A DNA stretch of 64,000 nt from QPIN01 sp965224575 (GTDB lineage: Bacteria > Pseudomonadota > Gammaproteobacteria > Methylococcales > Methylomonadaceae): positions 2,604,001 to 2,668,000 of the forward strand of contig CBDCZQ010000006.1 of the NCBI GenBank assembly GCA_965224575.1, given 5' to 3'. A model generated the notes under the pieces. That model ran no database searches and had not been told where the DNA came from. It worked only from the letters and a program-made list of their open reading frames with translations. Each line of letters starts with the position of its first letter. Position 1 is the stretch's first letter. Below are positions 18,961-27,847 of the stretch, piece by piece. The position numbers and the translations under genes are program-made.

Positions 18961-19125
18961 TAAGGCAACTGGAAACAACTAACCCACCCATCTTGCTTGC
19001 CTTTTTGTCCGTCTTAGATTTTGTTGCTACGGTTACATAGCCAGCTATGCGCCCTTCACAACAAAACCTAAGACGAAAAAAAATTCTACGTAATATGGGT
19101 GAGTTAGTTATTTCCAGTTGCCTAA
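18961..19125. mobile_element. Foldback (MITE-like) element 1
   Basis: A 159-base body (18964-19122) flanked on both sides by TAA. Ends GGCAACTGGAAACAACTAAC and its inverted partner differ at about two of 28 positions (GTTAGTTATTTCCAGTTGCC on the right). Inside, GTCTTAGATTTTGTTG and CAACAAAACCTAAGAC form a second stem around a central ACATAGCCAGCTATGCGCC. No coding potential. Very similar centre to element 4. Size, TIRs and a 3-bp TSD-like TAA suggest a nonautonomous transposon of the IS5/Tourist kind, but the parent is unknown. Confidence 0.8.
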
Positions 19126-19153
19126 GTAGAATATAAAGTAATCAAGTTTATTT

Positions 19154-20899
19154 ATGTATCATCAAGGTGTTAAAAAAAAGATAGTTCCTCGTCCTCAAAA
19201 TAAGAAAAAATCATTTTTAAAAGATATTGATCCCATCCTGTTAAAAATATTTTTAACACGAGGAATCACAGAAAATGAGCAAATAGAACGGACATTAGCA
19301 AAACTTCCCTCTCCTTGGTTGCTGTCTGGTATGGAATTAATGGTAGGGCATTTAATCACTGCCATTAAGCAACAGCAGAAAATTTGTATTGTTGCTGATT
19401 TTGATGCAGATGGTGCAACTAGTTGTGTTGTTGCTATAAAAGGGTTGGAATTATTAGGCGCTGCAGATGTTTCTTATGTTGTTCCCAATCGATTTGAATA
19501 TGGTTATGGACTTACACCAGAAATAGTAGAGCTGGTTAAACAGAAAAATCCTGATGTAATTATTACTGTGGATAACGGGATCTCTAGTATAGATGGGGTT
19601 AAAGTAGCTAAGGATGCTGGGATCAAGGTTTTGGTAACAGATCATCATTTACCAGGTGAGCAAGTCCCAGACGCAGATGCCATTGTTAACCCTAATGTAG
19701 AAGGCGATGAATTTCCAAGTGGGAATATTGCTGGAGTAGGGGTTATTTTTTATGTTCTGATGGCATTAAGAAGCCGTTTGCGCGAAAAAAAATGGTTTGA
19801 AAAACAGAATATTCAGCAACCTAATTTAGCACAACTATTGGATTTTGTTGCTTTGGGGACAGTAGCTGATGTAGTCGCTTTAGATCAAGTCAATAGAATA
19901 TTAGTTCATCAAGGGTTATTAAGAATACGTTCTGGTCAAGCTCATCCTGGAATAAAAGCATTAATTGAAATAGCGGGTAAACAGTCTAGGTCAATCAATC
20001 CATCTGATTTAGGTTTTGCCTTAGCACCCCGGTTAAATGCGGCAGGACGTATGGATGATATGTCATTAGGTATCCAATGTTTATTAAGTGAAAATGATGC
20101 CTTAGCTAAAGACATGGCTAGGCAGCTTGATGAACTTAATCAAGATCGTAAAGAGGTTGAAGCTCAAATGAAGACCGAAGCCTTATCTCTTTTAAAAGAA
20201 ATGCATGTGCTGGATGAGAAACATTTGCCGGCTGGTGTGTGTCTTTTTGAGAAGGATTGGCATCAAGGTGTGATCGGTATTTTAGCCTCCAGAATTAAAG
20301 ACCGGTTACATCGACCCGTTGTTGCATTTGCATCTGTTGATGATGGAGAAATAAAAGGTTCAGCCCGGTCAATTTCAGGTGTGCATATACGAGACGTGTT
20401 AAGCGAAATAGCAGCCTTACACCCACAAATACTGAGTAAATTTGGGGGGCATGCAATGGCAGCGGGAATGAGTATTAAGATGCATGATTACCCTGTTTTT
20501 GCATTAGCTTTTGATGAAGTGGTGGCTAAGCATTTAAACAATGTAGATCTAGAGCAAAAAATATACACAGATGGACAGCTATCAGAAAAAGAAATAACCT
20601 TAGAATTTACTGAGGTGTTAAATAATGCAGGAACCTGGGGACAGGCATTTCCTGAGCCTATTTTTGATGGGGTTTTTGATGTGGTTCAATGCAGAGTTGT
20701 TGGGCAGCAGCATCTTAAATTTGTACTGAGATTTCCTTCTAGTGAATTATTAATTGATGCGATTGCTTTTTTTGTTGAAAAATCAGAAAATTGGCTAGGC
20801 ATCCGGTCAATTAAAGCGGCTTATAAATTAGATGTTAATGAGTTTAGAGGAAATAGAAGTGTGCAACTAATGTTGCAGTATATTGAAAAAATAGAATAG
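19154..20899 (+). CDS. recJ: Single-stranded-DNA-specific exonuclease RecJ
   Basis: A 581-residue 5'-3' ssDNA exonuclease in recombination and mismatch repair. DHH family: VADFDADGATSC (near residue 82), DNGIS and TDHH catalytic metal motifs are intact. The DHHA1 domain has GGHAMAAGMS (about residues 430-440), and an OB-like C-terminal part follows. Length matches the E. coli enzyme (577). The 5' side abuts a foldback element, 30 bases away. Confidence 0.97.
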   Translation: MYHQGVKKKIVPRPQNKKKSFLKDIDPILLKIFLTRGITENEQIERTLAKLPSPWLLSGMELMVGHLITAIKQQQKICIVADFDADGATSCVVAIKGLELLGAADVSYVVPNRFEYGYGLTPEIVELVKQKNPDVIITVDNGISSIDGVKVAKDAGIKVLVTDHHLPGEQVPDADAIVNPNVEGDEFPSGNIAGVGVIFYVLMALRSRLREKKWFEKQNIQQPNLAQLLDFVALGTVADVVALDQVNRILVHQGLLRIRSGQAHPGIKALIEIAGKQSRSINPSDLGFALAPRLNAAGRMDDMSLGIQCLLSENDALAKDMARQLDELNQDRKEVEAQMKTEALSLLKEMHVLDEKHLPAGVCLFEKDWHQGVIGILASRIKDRLHRPVVAFASVDDGEIKGSARSISGVHIRDVLSEIAALHPQILSKFGGHAMAAGMSIKMHDYPVFALAFDEVVAKHLNNVDLEQKIYTDGQLSEKEITLEFTEVLNNAGTWGQAFPEPIFDGVFDVVQCRVVGQQHLKFVLRFPSSELLIDAIAFFVEKSENWLGIRSIKAAYKLDVNEFRGNRSVQLMLQYIEKIE

Positions 20900-20941
20900 A
20901 GTGATCTTTCTGTGGATGTGTTTTAAAATGAAGTAATGTTA

Positions 20942-20972
20942 GGTTAACGATAGAGCCGTTAGCCTAACCTAC
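20942..20972 (-). repeat. Repeat A fragment (copy 5, reversed)
   Basis: Reverse-strand fragment of repeat A: GTAGGTTAGGCTAACGG followed by CTCTATCGTTAACC. Only the first ~31 bases of the unit are present. It sits between an inverted pair TGATCTTTCTG (20902-20912) and CAGAAAGATCA (20998-21008) in the recJ-fbp gap. Confidence 0.7.
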
Positions 20973-21027
20973 AGGGTTTAAGTACTTATTCTTTTCTCAG
21001 AAAGATCATTAATAACCCCTATTCTCT

Positions 21028-22035
21028 CTAATCAAACTCCTTGTGATAAGAAATAATACGGTCAATTTCATTTTTAGCGCCTAAAATAACAGGAACCCGT
21101 TGATGAATTTCTTTAGGCTTCATTTCTAAAATACGTTCACGTCCAGTGCTGCACATTCCACCCGCTTGTTCTACAATAAAACCAATAGGGTTAGCTTCAT
21201 AAAGTAAACGTAATCGTCCTTCTTTAGTTGGGTCACGTAAATCAAAAGGATACATAAAAACCCCGCCACGAGTTAACACTCTATATACCTCTGCGACTAA
21301 AGAAGCAATCCAGCGCATATTAAAATCTTTACCTCGAATACCATCGGTACCTAGTACACATTCTGAAATATATTGTTGAATAGGCGCTTCCCAAAAACGT
21401 TGGTTAGACATATTAATGGCAAATTCTTGAGTATCCTCAGGAATACTCATTCCTGGATGAGTCAGATAAAATTCACCAATCTCTTGATCCAAAGTAAAGC
21501 CATTGACACCTTCACCTGTGGTTAAAATTAGCATTGTAGAAGGGCCATAAAGAACAAAACCGGCACAGACTTGCTCACTACCTTTTTGTAAAAAATCTTC
21601 TGTTGTCGGATTGATTCCTTCATCACAACGTAAAATTGAAAAAATAGTACCGACCGTTAAATTAACATCAATATTGGATGAGCCATCCAGAGGATCAAAT
21701 AATGCCAGATATTTTCCACGGGGATATTGACCAGGAATTTTAATGGGATCATCATTTTCTTCAGAAACCATGCCAGCCAAATGTCCCGTCCATTTTAGAG
21801 CATCAACCATCATATTATTACTGATAATATCTAATTTTTTTTGAACTTCACCTTGTACATTTTCTGAATCAGAACTTCCCCAGGTGCCGATCAAATCACC
21901 TTGATTGACTAAATGTGATATTTTCTTACAAGCAGTGAGAATATCATTCAAAAGTGAAGATAAATCTCCAGAAGCATCAGGACGTTTTCGTTGTTGTTCG
22001 GTAATAAACTGGGATAAGCTAACTTTATTTTCCAT
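21028..22035 (-). CDS. fbp: Class I fructose-1,6-bisphosphatase
   Basis: A 335-residue metal-dependent enzyme hydrolysing fructose-1,6-bisphosphate in gluconeogenesis. It has the DPLDGSSNIDVNLTVGTIF metal site near residue 115. I start it at 22035 (MENKVSLSQF), because AGGAGA lies 9 bases upstream and homologues begin near here; a frame 17 residues longer lacks support. Also important in ribulose-based C1 pathways. Convergent with recJ. Confidence 0.97.
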   Translation of the reverse strand: MENKVSLSQFITEQQRKRPDASGDLSSLLNDILTACKKISHLVNQGDLIGTWGSSDSENVQGEVQKKLDIISNNMMVDALKWTGHLAGMVSEENDDPIKIPGQYPRGKYLALFDPLDGSSNIDVNLTVGTIFSILRCDEGINPTTEDFLQKGSEQVCAGFVLYGPSTMLILTTGEGVNGFTLDQEIGEFYLTHPGMSIPEDTQEFAINMSNQRFWEAPIQQYISECVLGTDGIRGKDFNMRWIASLVAEVYRVLTRGGVFMYPFDLRDPTKEGRLRLLYEANPIGFIVEQAGGMCSTGRERILEMKPKEIHQRVPVILGAKNEIDRIISYHKEFD

Positions 22036-22189
22036 TAGGTGGTCTCCTTTAAAAACATAGCTAAGATTGTATCGTATATTCTTCAATATGAAGAGGATAA
22101 AAATGTAGTTTACAAGCGAAATTTAATGGTTTAAATTAAGTTAAAGAAATAAGTTAAGTCTAAATAAATATCAAAAACAAATATTAAAG

Positions 22190-22235
22190 CACAATATATT
22201 GTGTTATTATTTTTATCAGCCACTACATGTGTGTT
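22190..22235 (+). promoter_or_regulatory. Tandem NrdR boxes upstream of nrdJa
   Basis: Box 1 is the perfect palindrome CACAATATATTGTG (22190-22203), which fits the NrdR consensus acaCwAtATaTwGtgt. Box 2, CCACTACATGTGTGTT (22220-22235), is a weaker match. Their centres are 31 bases apart, the three-helical-turn spacing of paired NrdR sites. NrdR represses RNR genes when nucleotides are plentiful. The boxes lie 65-110 bases before the nrdJa ATG. nrdR itself is not in the window. Confidence 0.75.
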
Positions 22236-22299
22236 TTTGATCAAAGCTTACAATTAATTCGCCTTCTGCTTAACGTATTTACAAAAAAGGAAAACATTA

Positions 22300-24450
22300 A
22301 TGACTGCACAGCTTCATGTCGTTGCCGAAAAGGTGACAGAAATTCCGTTACAAAGTGCCTCACTAGATATTTGGGATACGAAATACCGCTTAAAAAGTAA
22401 AGATGGAGTAGCGGTTGATAAGACGATTGATGAAACTTATCAACGGGTAGCAAAAGCATTAGCTAGTGTAGAAAAAGATAAAACTTTACAAGATCAATAT
22501 TATAAAGAATTTTTATGGGCATTACGGCAAGGTGTTATCCCAGCAGGACGAATTATTTCTAATGCTGGCGCACAAGCGCACAAGCCGGCTACCTCAACGA
22601 TTAATTGCACGGTCTCTGGCTCAATAGCAGATTCCATGGATGATATTCTTAACAAAGTACACGAAGCAGGTCTTACCTTAAAAGCAGGGTGTGGAATAGG
22701 GTATGAATTTTCTACTTTACGGCCTAAAGATGCTTATGTTTCAGGTGCTGGCGCGTATACATCTGGCCCCTTATCGTTTATGGATATTTACGATAAAATG
22801 TGTTTTACCGTCTCATCAGCAGGTGGGCGACGTGGTGCACAAATGGCAACTTTTGATATTGCCCACCCCGATGTGGTTGAGTTTATCAGAGTAAAGCGTG
22901 AGGATGGCCGTTTGCGTCAGTTTAATTTGTCTTTACTTATAACAGCTGAATTTATTGACGCTGTTAAAAATGATAAATCATGGTCTCTATCTTTTCCTGT
23001 GACTGAGAAGGAAGTGAAAATTGATGATCTAGACCTTAAAAATAAAGAACTTATTGATTGGCGCGACTTACCTAATAAAGAGGGTTATGTTGTGAATGAC
23101 GATGGTCTGGTTGCCTGCAAAATCACTAAAACCATGCCAGCACGTCGTTTGTGGGACATTATCATGTCATCAACCTACGACTACGCAGAACCTGGATTTA
23201 TTCTGATTGATAAAGTTAATGAGATGAACAATAACTGGTTCTGTGAAAATATTCGAGCGACAAATCCCTGTGGAGAACAACCATTACCCCCATATGGAAG
23301 CTGTCTTCTAGGATCAATCAACTTAACTCGTTTTGTAGAGAAGCCTTTTACTAGTCATGCTCGTTTTGACTGGGAAACTTACCGTAAAACGATTCGGATT
23401 TTTACACGTATGTTAGATAACGTAGTGGAAATTAATGGGTTACCATTAGAAAAACAACGAGATGAAATTACCAGTAAACGTAGGCATGGTATGGGCTATT
23501 TAGGCTTAGGCTCCACACTAACTATGTTAGGGCTAAAATATGGTGAAGATGAATCGTTAGAGGTAACGGAAAAAATCACTAAAACATTAGCTGTTGAAGG
23601 GTGGAAAGAAGGTCTCGTCTTATCAAAGGAAAAAGGTGCTGCTCCGATGATGAATCAGGAATTTATTGTTACGGGAGAAATGTTACATAAAAGACCTGAA
23701 ATGAAAGCAGATGGATACAAAAAAGGCGATAAAATTTTAGGTAAAATATTGCACGGAAAATATAGCCGGTATATGCAGCTTTTAGCAACAGAAGAACCAG
23801 AATTAGTGGCTGAACTTATCGAACAGGGTGCACGATTTACCCATCATAGCTCCATAGCGCCTACAGGTACTATTTCTTTGTCTTTAGCGAATAATGCAAG
23901 TAATGGTATAGAACCTAGTTTTGCACATCATTATTCACGAAATATTATTCGAGAAGGAAAAAAGAGTAAAGAAAAAGTAGATGTCTTTTCTTTTGAATTA
24001 TTAGCTTATAGAGAGCTAATCAATGCTGAGGCTATGCCATACAGTGAAGATCCAGCAGAGCAACTGCCAGACTATTTTATTTCAGCTGATGATATAACAC
24101 CAAAACAACATGTTGATATACAGGCAGCAGCACAAAAGTGGATAGATTCATCTATTTCTAAAACAGCCAATGTCCCTACTGATTATCCATATGAAGACTT
24201 TAAGTCAATCTATGAATATGCTTATGATAAAGGTTTAAAAGGGTGTACAACTTTTCGTTTTAATCCAGAAGTATTTCAAGGCGTATTAGTAAAAGAAACT
24301 GACCTGGAAAAAACAACCTATCAATTTACCTTAGAAGATGGTCATGTTATTGAGGTAAAAGGTAATGAAGAAATAGAATACGATGGCGAAATGCATTCAG
24401 CCGCTAATTTATTTGATGCTCTAAAAGAAGGTTATTACGGTAAATTCTAA
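22300..24450 (+). CDS. nrdJ: Class II ribonucleotide reductase, large part (NrdJa)
   Basis: A 716-residue adenosylcobalamin-dependent ribonucleotide reductase, making deoxyribonucleotides in air or without it. STINCTVSGS holds the N-terminal redox Cys, and NPCGEQPLPPYGSC carries the catalytic N-C-E triad and the second redox region; APTGTISL is the later family motif. Split from the TSCPD partner (next gene), as in Pseudomonas NrdJab. Overlaps nrdJb by one base (TAATG). Likely NrdR-controlled. No cobalamin riboswitch was found in the 260 bases upstream. Confidence 0.95.
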   Translation: MTAQLHVVAEKVTEIPLQSASLDIWDTKYRLKSKDGVAVDKTIDETYQRVAKALASVEKDKTLQDQYYKEFLWALRQGVIPAGRIISNAGAQAHKPATSTINCTVSGSIADSMDDILNKVHEAGLTLKAGCGIGYEFSTLRPKDAYVSGAGAYTSGPLSFMDIYDKMCFTVSSAGGRRGAQMATFDIAHPDVVEFIRVKREDGRLRQFNLSLLITAEFIDAVKNDKSWSLSFPVTEKEVKIDDLDLKNKELIDWRDLPNKEGYVVNDDGLVACKITKTMPARRLWDIIMSSTYDYAEPGFILIDKVNEMNNNWFCENIRATNPCGEQPLPPYGSCLLGSINLTRFVEKPFTSHARFDWETYRKTIRIFTRMLDNVVEINGLPLEKQRDEITSKRRHGMGYLGLGSTLTMLGLKYGEDESLEVTEKITKTLAVEGWKEGLVLSKEKGAAPMMNQEFIVTGEMLHKRPEMKADGYKKGDKILGKILHGKYSRYMQLLATEEPELVAELIEQGARFTHHSSIAPTGTISLSLANNASNGIEPSFAHHYSRNIIREGKKSKEKVDVFSFELLAYRELINAEAMPYSEDPAEQLPDYFISADDITPKQHVDIQAAAQKWIDSSISKTANVPTDYPYEDFKSIYEYAYDKGLKGCTTFRFNPEVFQGVLVKETDLEKTTYQFTLEDGHVIEVKGNEEIEYDGEMHSAANLFDALKEGYYGKF

Positions 24451-25139
24451 TGATACATAAAATCACAAAAAAAATAGTAGCCTACAAAGTTATCAATGAT
24501 GAAGAAAATAAAAAAATTGATAAAGTAGAAGACGCTAAGCCTACACTGGAAAGTATGCACGAAAATGTACAACGCCCAGAAGTGCTGCTAGGTTCTACCT
24601 ATAAAATTAAAACGCCACAATCAGAGCATGCGCTTTATATTACTATAAACGATATGGTGTTAAATATGGGGACAGAACATGAAGAACGCCGTCCCTACGA
24701 AGTGTTTATTAACTCTAAAAATATGGAGCATTTTCAATGGGTTTTGGCTTTGACTCGCGTGATTTCAGCTGTTTTTCGGAAAGGTGGGGATGTCACTTTT
24801 CTGGTTGAAGAAATGAAGGCTGTATTTGACCCTAAAGGAGGATATTTTAAAAAAGGTGGTATCTTTATGCCATCTCTAGTCGCTGAGATAGGTCATGCGA
24901 TAGAATCGCATATGAAATATATTGGCCTGATCGCAACAGAAGAAATGAGCGATCATCAAAAAAAATACTTAGCTGAAAAACGTAAAGAGTTTGAAGATAA
25001 GCATGGTGACTCATCAGCTAATGATGAAAACAGCTTTCCTGATAAAGCAATTTTATGTAGTAAATGTAGTACAAAGGCAATGGTGTTGATGGACGGATGT
25101 ATGACATGCTTAAATTGCGGAGAGAGTAAATGTGGGTAA
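24450..25139 (+). CDS. Class II RNR C-terminal TSCPD protein (NrdJb)
   Basis: A 229-residue protein, the separated C-terminal part of NrdJ. A TSCPD-like domain (about residues 40-170; RRPYEVFINSKNMEHFQWV) is followed by a Cys-rich tail with three C-x2-C-type pairs: CSKC, CMTC and CGESKCG. The terminal pair probably re-reduces the active site. Couples to nrdJa by a one-base overlap. Strong 2-gene operon. The IS3-family element starts 61 bases later. Confidence 0.92.
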   Translation: MIHKITKKIVAYKVINDEENKKIDKVEDAKPTLESMHENVQRPEVLLGSTYKIKTPQSEHALYITINDMVLNMGTEHEERRPYEVFINSKNMEHFQWVLALTRVISAVFRKGGDVTFLVEEMKAVFDPKGGYFKKGGIFMPSLVAEIGHAIESHMKYIGLIATEEMSDHQKKYLAEKRKEFEDKHGDSSANDENSFPDKAILCSKCSTKAMVLMDGCMTCLNCGESKCG

Positions 25140-25255
25140 AATTTACACTGACTTAAATATGCTCAGGGTAATGAACTCTGAACTATAGGGTCACTGAAGT
25201 GGCTACACTAAACCGGACACACAATATAAAATAACCTGAAAAAGTGTGTCTTAAA

Positions 25256-25582
25256 ATGAGTGATGAAACAAAAAAACCGAATAGTTATACCTCATAAGTC
25301 AAAGAATCAGCTGTTAAGTTGGCTCTTGAGTCAGAACAGACTATAGCGCAAACAGCAAGAAATTTAGGTATTAATGTAAATACCTTGCATACCTGGATTG
25401 GGAAATATTCAAAACCAAAGGTCGCTAGTACTAGAACAGATGATCATATCTATGATGAGAACAAACGGCTAAAGAAAGAACTGGCGCTAGCGATACAGGA
25501 GCGTGATTTGTTAAAAAAGGCCACCGCGTGTACTTTGCGAGAGAAATACGGTGAAGTACGCGTGGATAAAGAAACACTGTGA
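25256..25582 (+). pseudogene. IS3-family OrfA, nonsense mutation
   Basis: HTH protein of an IS3-family element (transposase_8 type). From ATG 25256, codon 14 is TAA (25295-25297) where relatives have Glu, so MSDETKKPNSYTS ends early. The rest, VKESAVKLALESEQ and onward to a leucine-zipper-like segment, is intact to 25582. A restart at TTG 25319 is conceivable but would lose part of the HTH. Confidence 0.8.
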
Positions 25583-26411
25583 ATACTATTCTGTGACTGC
25601 TTTGTGCCAATTTATGAAGGTATCCCGTGGCTGTTATTATGAATGGCTTCATTCGCCTAAAACAGACAGAGAAAAAGAAAATGAGAAGTACAGTATCTTA
25701 TTAAAAGCTATTTTTGAAAAAGGACGAGGCTCCTATGGTACGCGACGATTGAAAAATAAATTTGCTGAGCAGGGCATTATTATTAGTCACCGACGTATAG
25801 GCAGACTCATGAAGCAAGCTGGGTTATGGTGTAAAACCAAGAAGAAGTTCAAAGTAACAACCGTTCAAAACATAACAACCCGATAGCACCTCACCTCTTA
25901 GAAAGAGCATTTACTGTATCTTAACCTGATCGCTATTATGTGAGCGATATTACCTATATTTATACTCAGGAAGGCTGGTTATATTTAGCGGTAGTCATTG
26001 ATTTATTTTCAAGAAAAGTCGTTGGCTGGTCAATGAATCAGCGGATGAAAGCAATTAGTCAATGATGCTTTACTGATGGCAATCTGGAAAAGAAAACCGA
26101 CTAAAGGTTTAAAGTGGCATAGCGACCGGGGCAGTCAATATGCATCCGATAGTCATCGTGCTATTTTACATGAACATCATATTATTCAATCGATGAGTCG
26201 AAAAGGAAACTGCTGGGATAATGCCGTCTCTGAAAGCTTCTTCCATACCTTAAAAACAGAGCTCGTCCATCATTGCCAGTTCAAAACAAGAACAGAGGCT
26301 AAACAGGCAATATTTGAATATATAGAGGTTTTTTATAACCGAGAAAGAATCCATTCTGCAAATGACTATTTGTCGCCCGTAGATTACGAAATTCAGCAAA
26401 AAGCTGGGTAA
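25551..26411 (+). pseudogene. IS3-family OrfB transposase, multiple lesions
   Basis: GTG 25551 begins VKYAWIKKHCEYYS in another frame, overlapping orfA. Lesions: a one-base shift near 25870 (reading ends at 25886), a nonsense TAA at 25922-25924, and a two-base deletion near 26053 before the final segment (MAIWKRKPTKG onward). The DDE pieces are all recognisable: SDITYIYT (D), WHSDRGSQY (D) and NAVSESFFHTLKTE (E). It cannot make an active transposase as read. Confidence 0.85.
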
Positions 26412-26538
26412 ACTTGTGTCCGGAATAGTGTTGACACATCACTTATCGCTGTAATCAAGCTACCTAGCACTTAATGACGGAAAATTCTACTTGATTCATA
26501 TATAATTCAAACTTTACTTCTAAGATCTTTTTACAATA

Positions 26539-27147
26539 ATGGCAATTATGAAAAAATTAAAAACTAAAAATTTTGTTATTAAAGTATTCGAAAGTATTAT
26601 TGTTATTGGGTACATCATATTCGAAGAATTAATATGGAATGTTTTTGTCAAACCAGTTGTTCATTACATTAAAAGTCTGGTTATATTTGATACTCTTCAA
26701 ACAACGTTTTTAGAGATGAATCGACATCTTCTATTGACAGTGTTTATTGTGATTTTGCTTATTACAGAGGTACTTGGGCTTGTCTCTGGGGTTTGTCTTG
26801 TTAATGGTTATATTTTTACTTCAATTGGTGTCTATGCTTGTAAAATCCCTGTTGCTATCTTTACCTTTTGGCTTTTTGATTTAACTAAAGATAAATTAAT
26901 GACCTTTCAATGGTTAAAAAAATCTTATGAATACATTATGGGTTTGTTGGAAAAGCTAGTAAATTCATCTATTTATATCTATATCAAAACAAAAAAAGTT
27001 GAAATAAAAGCAAAATTCAAATCACTTGTTTTGCAATATTTTGGTGAAGAAGGGTTTATCTCTAGTGTGAAATCCCACTATTTGGTTTTTAAGCCTTACG
27101 TGGCGAAATATATAAAAATCCCCTCTACTTTTAAGCGTATGACTTAA
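26539..27147 (+). CDS. Integral membrane hypothetical protein
   Basis: A 202-residue protein with an N-terminal hydrophobic segment (about 12-35) and further TM segments near residues 60-115 (LLLTVFIVILLITEVLGLVS, 20 residues), then a basic, Lys-rich tail. No family I recognise with a known function. It overlaps the transaldolase gene by one base (TAATG), so it is likely translated with it. It may start at the second Met (MKKLK, 26548). Confidence 0.6.
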   Translation: MAIMKKLKTKNFVIKVFESIIVIGYIIFEELIWNVFVKPVVHYIKSLVIFDTLQTTFLEMNRHLLLTVFIVILLITEVLGLVSGVCLVNGYIFTSIGVYACKIPVAIFTFWLFDLTKDKLMTFQWLKKSYEYIMGLLEKLVNSSIYIYIKTKKVEIKAKFKSLVLQYFGEEGFISSVKSHYLVFKPYVAKYIKIPSTFKRMT

Positions 27148-27821
27148 TGATTGAACTCTATTTAGATACGGTTGATATTAAACAGGTTAGCCGATTAAAT
27201 GCGTGTTTACCATTAAAAGGAGTGACTACAAACCCATCAATATTAGCTAAAGCTGGACGAGGTGTTAATCAAGTGTTGCCTGAATTAGCAAATATAATCG
27301 GAAGCGAAGCTCGCTTTCATATTCAAGTTGTGGGTCAAAATGTAGATGAGATAGTAGATGAGGCATTTAAAATAAACTCATTACCCTATGACATTGTGGT
27401 GAAAATTCCTGCAACTGAAGTAGGTCTAGCAGCGATAAAAAAAATTAAGCAGCAGAATATACCTGTATTGGCAACAGCTATTTATAGTGTACAGCAAGGT
27501 ATTTTAGCCGCATTGAGTGGAGCTGATTATTTAGCTCCTTATGTTAATCGGATGGATACCATGGGTAATGATGGAATAAAAGTGGTTGCTGATTTGCAAT
27601 TGCTTATTATGCAACAAGGCTTAAACTGTAAGCTATTACCCGCTAGTTTTAAAAATACTTTACAAGTGATTGAGGTAATGAAGCTGGGCGTTCAGGCAAT
27701 AACAATACCGGTAGATGTAGCTATTCAAATGTTAAAGCATCCAGCTGTTGACTCAGCGGTTAAACAATTCAGTCAAGACTGGACGAATGTATTTGGTGAT
27801 AAGCTTTCTTTTGAAAGTTAA
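27147..27821 (+). CDS. fsa: Fructose-6-phosphate aldolase / transaldolase (TalC/Fsa)
   Basis: A 224-residue class I aldolase of the short transaldolase subfamily. The Schiff-base lysine is in VVKIPAT (near residue 85); GVTTNPSILAK and LDTVDIKQ are family motifs. It may either split fructose-6-phosphate or act as transaldolase; the sequence alone does not decide. A role in ribulose-monophosphate-type sugar recycling would fit a methylotroph. One-base overlap with the membrane protein gene upstream. Confidence 0.93.
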   Translation: MIELYLDTVDIKQVSRLNACLPLKGVTTNPSILAKAGRGVNQVLPELANIIGSEARFHIQVVGQNVDEIVDEAFKINSLPYDIVVKIPATEVGLAAIKKIKQQNIPVLATAIYSVQQGILAALSGADYLAPYVNRMDTMGNDGIKVVADLQLLIMQQGLNCKLLPASFKNTLQVIEVMKLGVQAITIPVDVAIQMLKHPAVDSAVKQFSQDWTNVFGDKLSFES

Positions 27822-27847
27822 ATTGTGAGGCAAGCAATTTATTACAC

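Larger units (their letters stand above)
18464..19153. other. Gene-poor region before recJ
   Basis: About 690 bases without a convincing gene. It contains repeat A1 (18809-18895) and a foldback element (18964-19122). An open frame of 73 codons from 18761 runs straight through A1 and has no ribosome-binding site, so I reject it. The rest is AT-rich, with no clear promoter. Confidence 0.7.
25200..26436 (+). mobile_element. IS3-family insertion sequence, degenerate
   Basis: About 1,237 bases. Ends are TGGCTACACTAAACCGGACACA (22, shown as TGGCTACACTAAACCG then GACACA) at 25200-25221 and the inverted TGTGTCCGGAATAG with GTGTTGACA at 26415-26436. orfA and orfB are both broken (at least four lesions). 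No clear target duplication at these borders. It sits downstream of nrdJb and interrupts no recognisable gene. Confidence 0.85.

Noticed and set aside
18761..18982. 73-codon open frame between thrC and recJ
   Set aside because: It runs through repeat A1 and into foldback element 1, lacks an RBS, and resembles no protein.
22087..22299. Cobalamin riboswitch before nrdJa
   Set aside because: No B12-box-like conserved sequence was seen and the leader is too short for one; NrdR boxes explain the region better.
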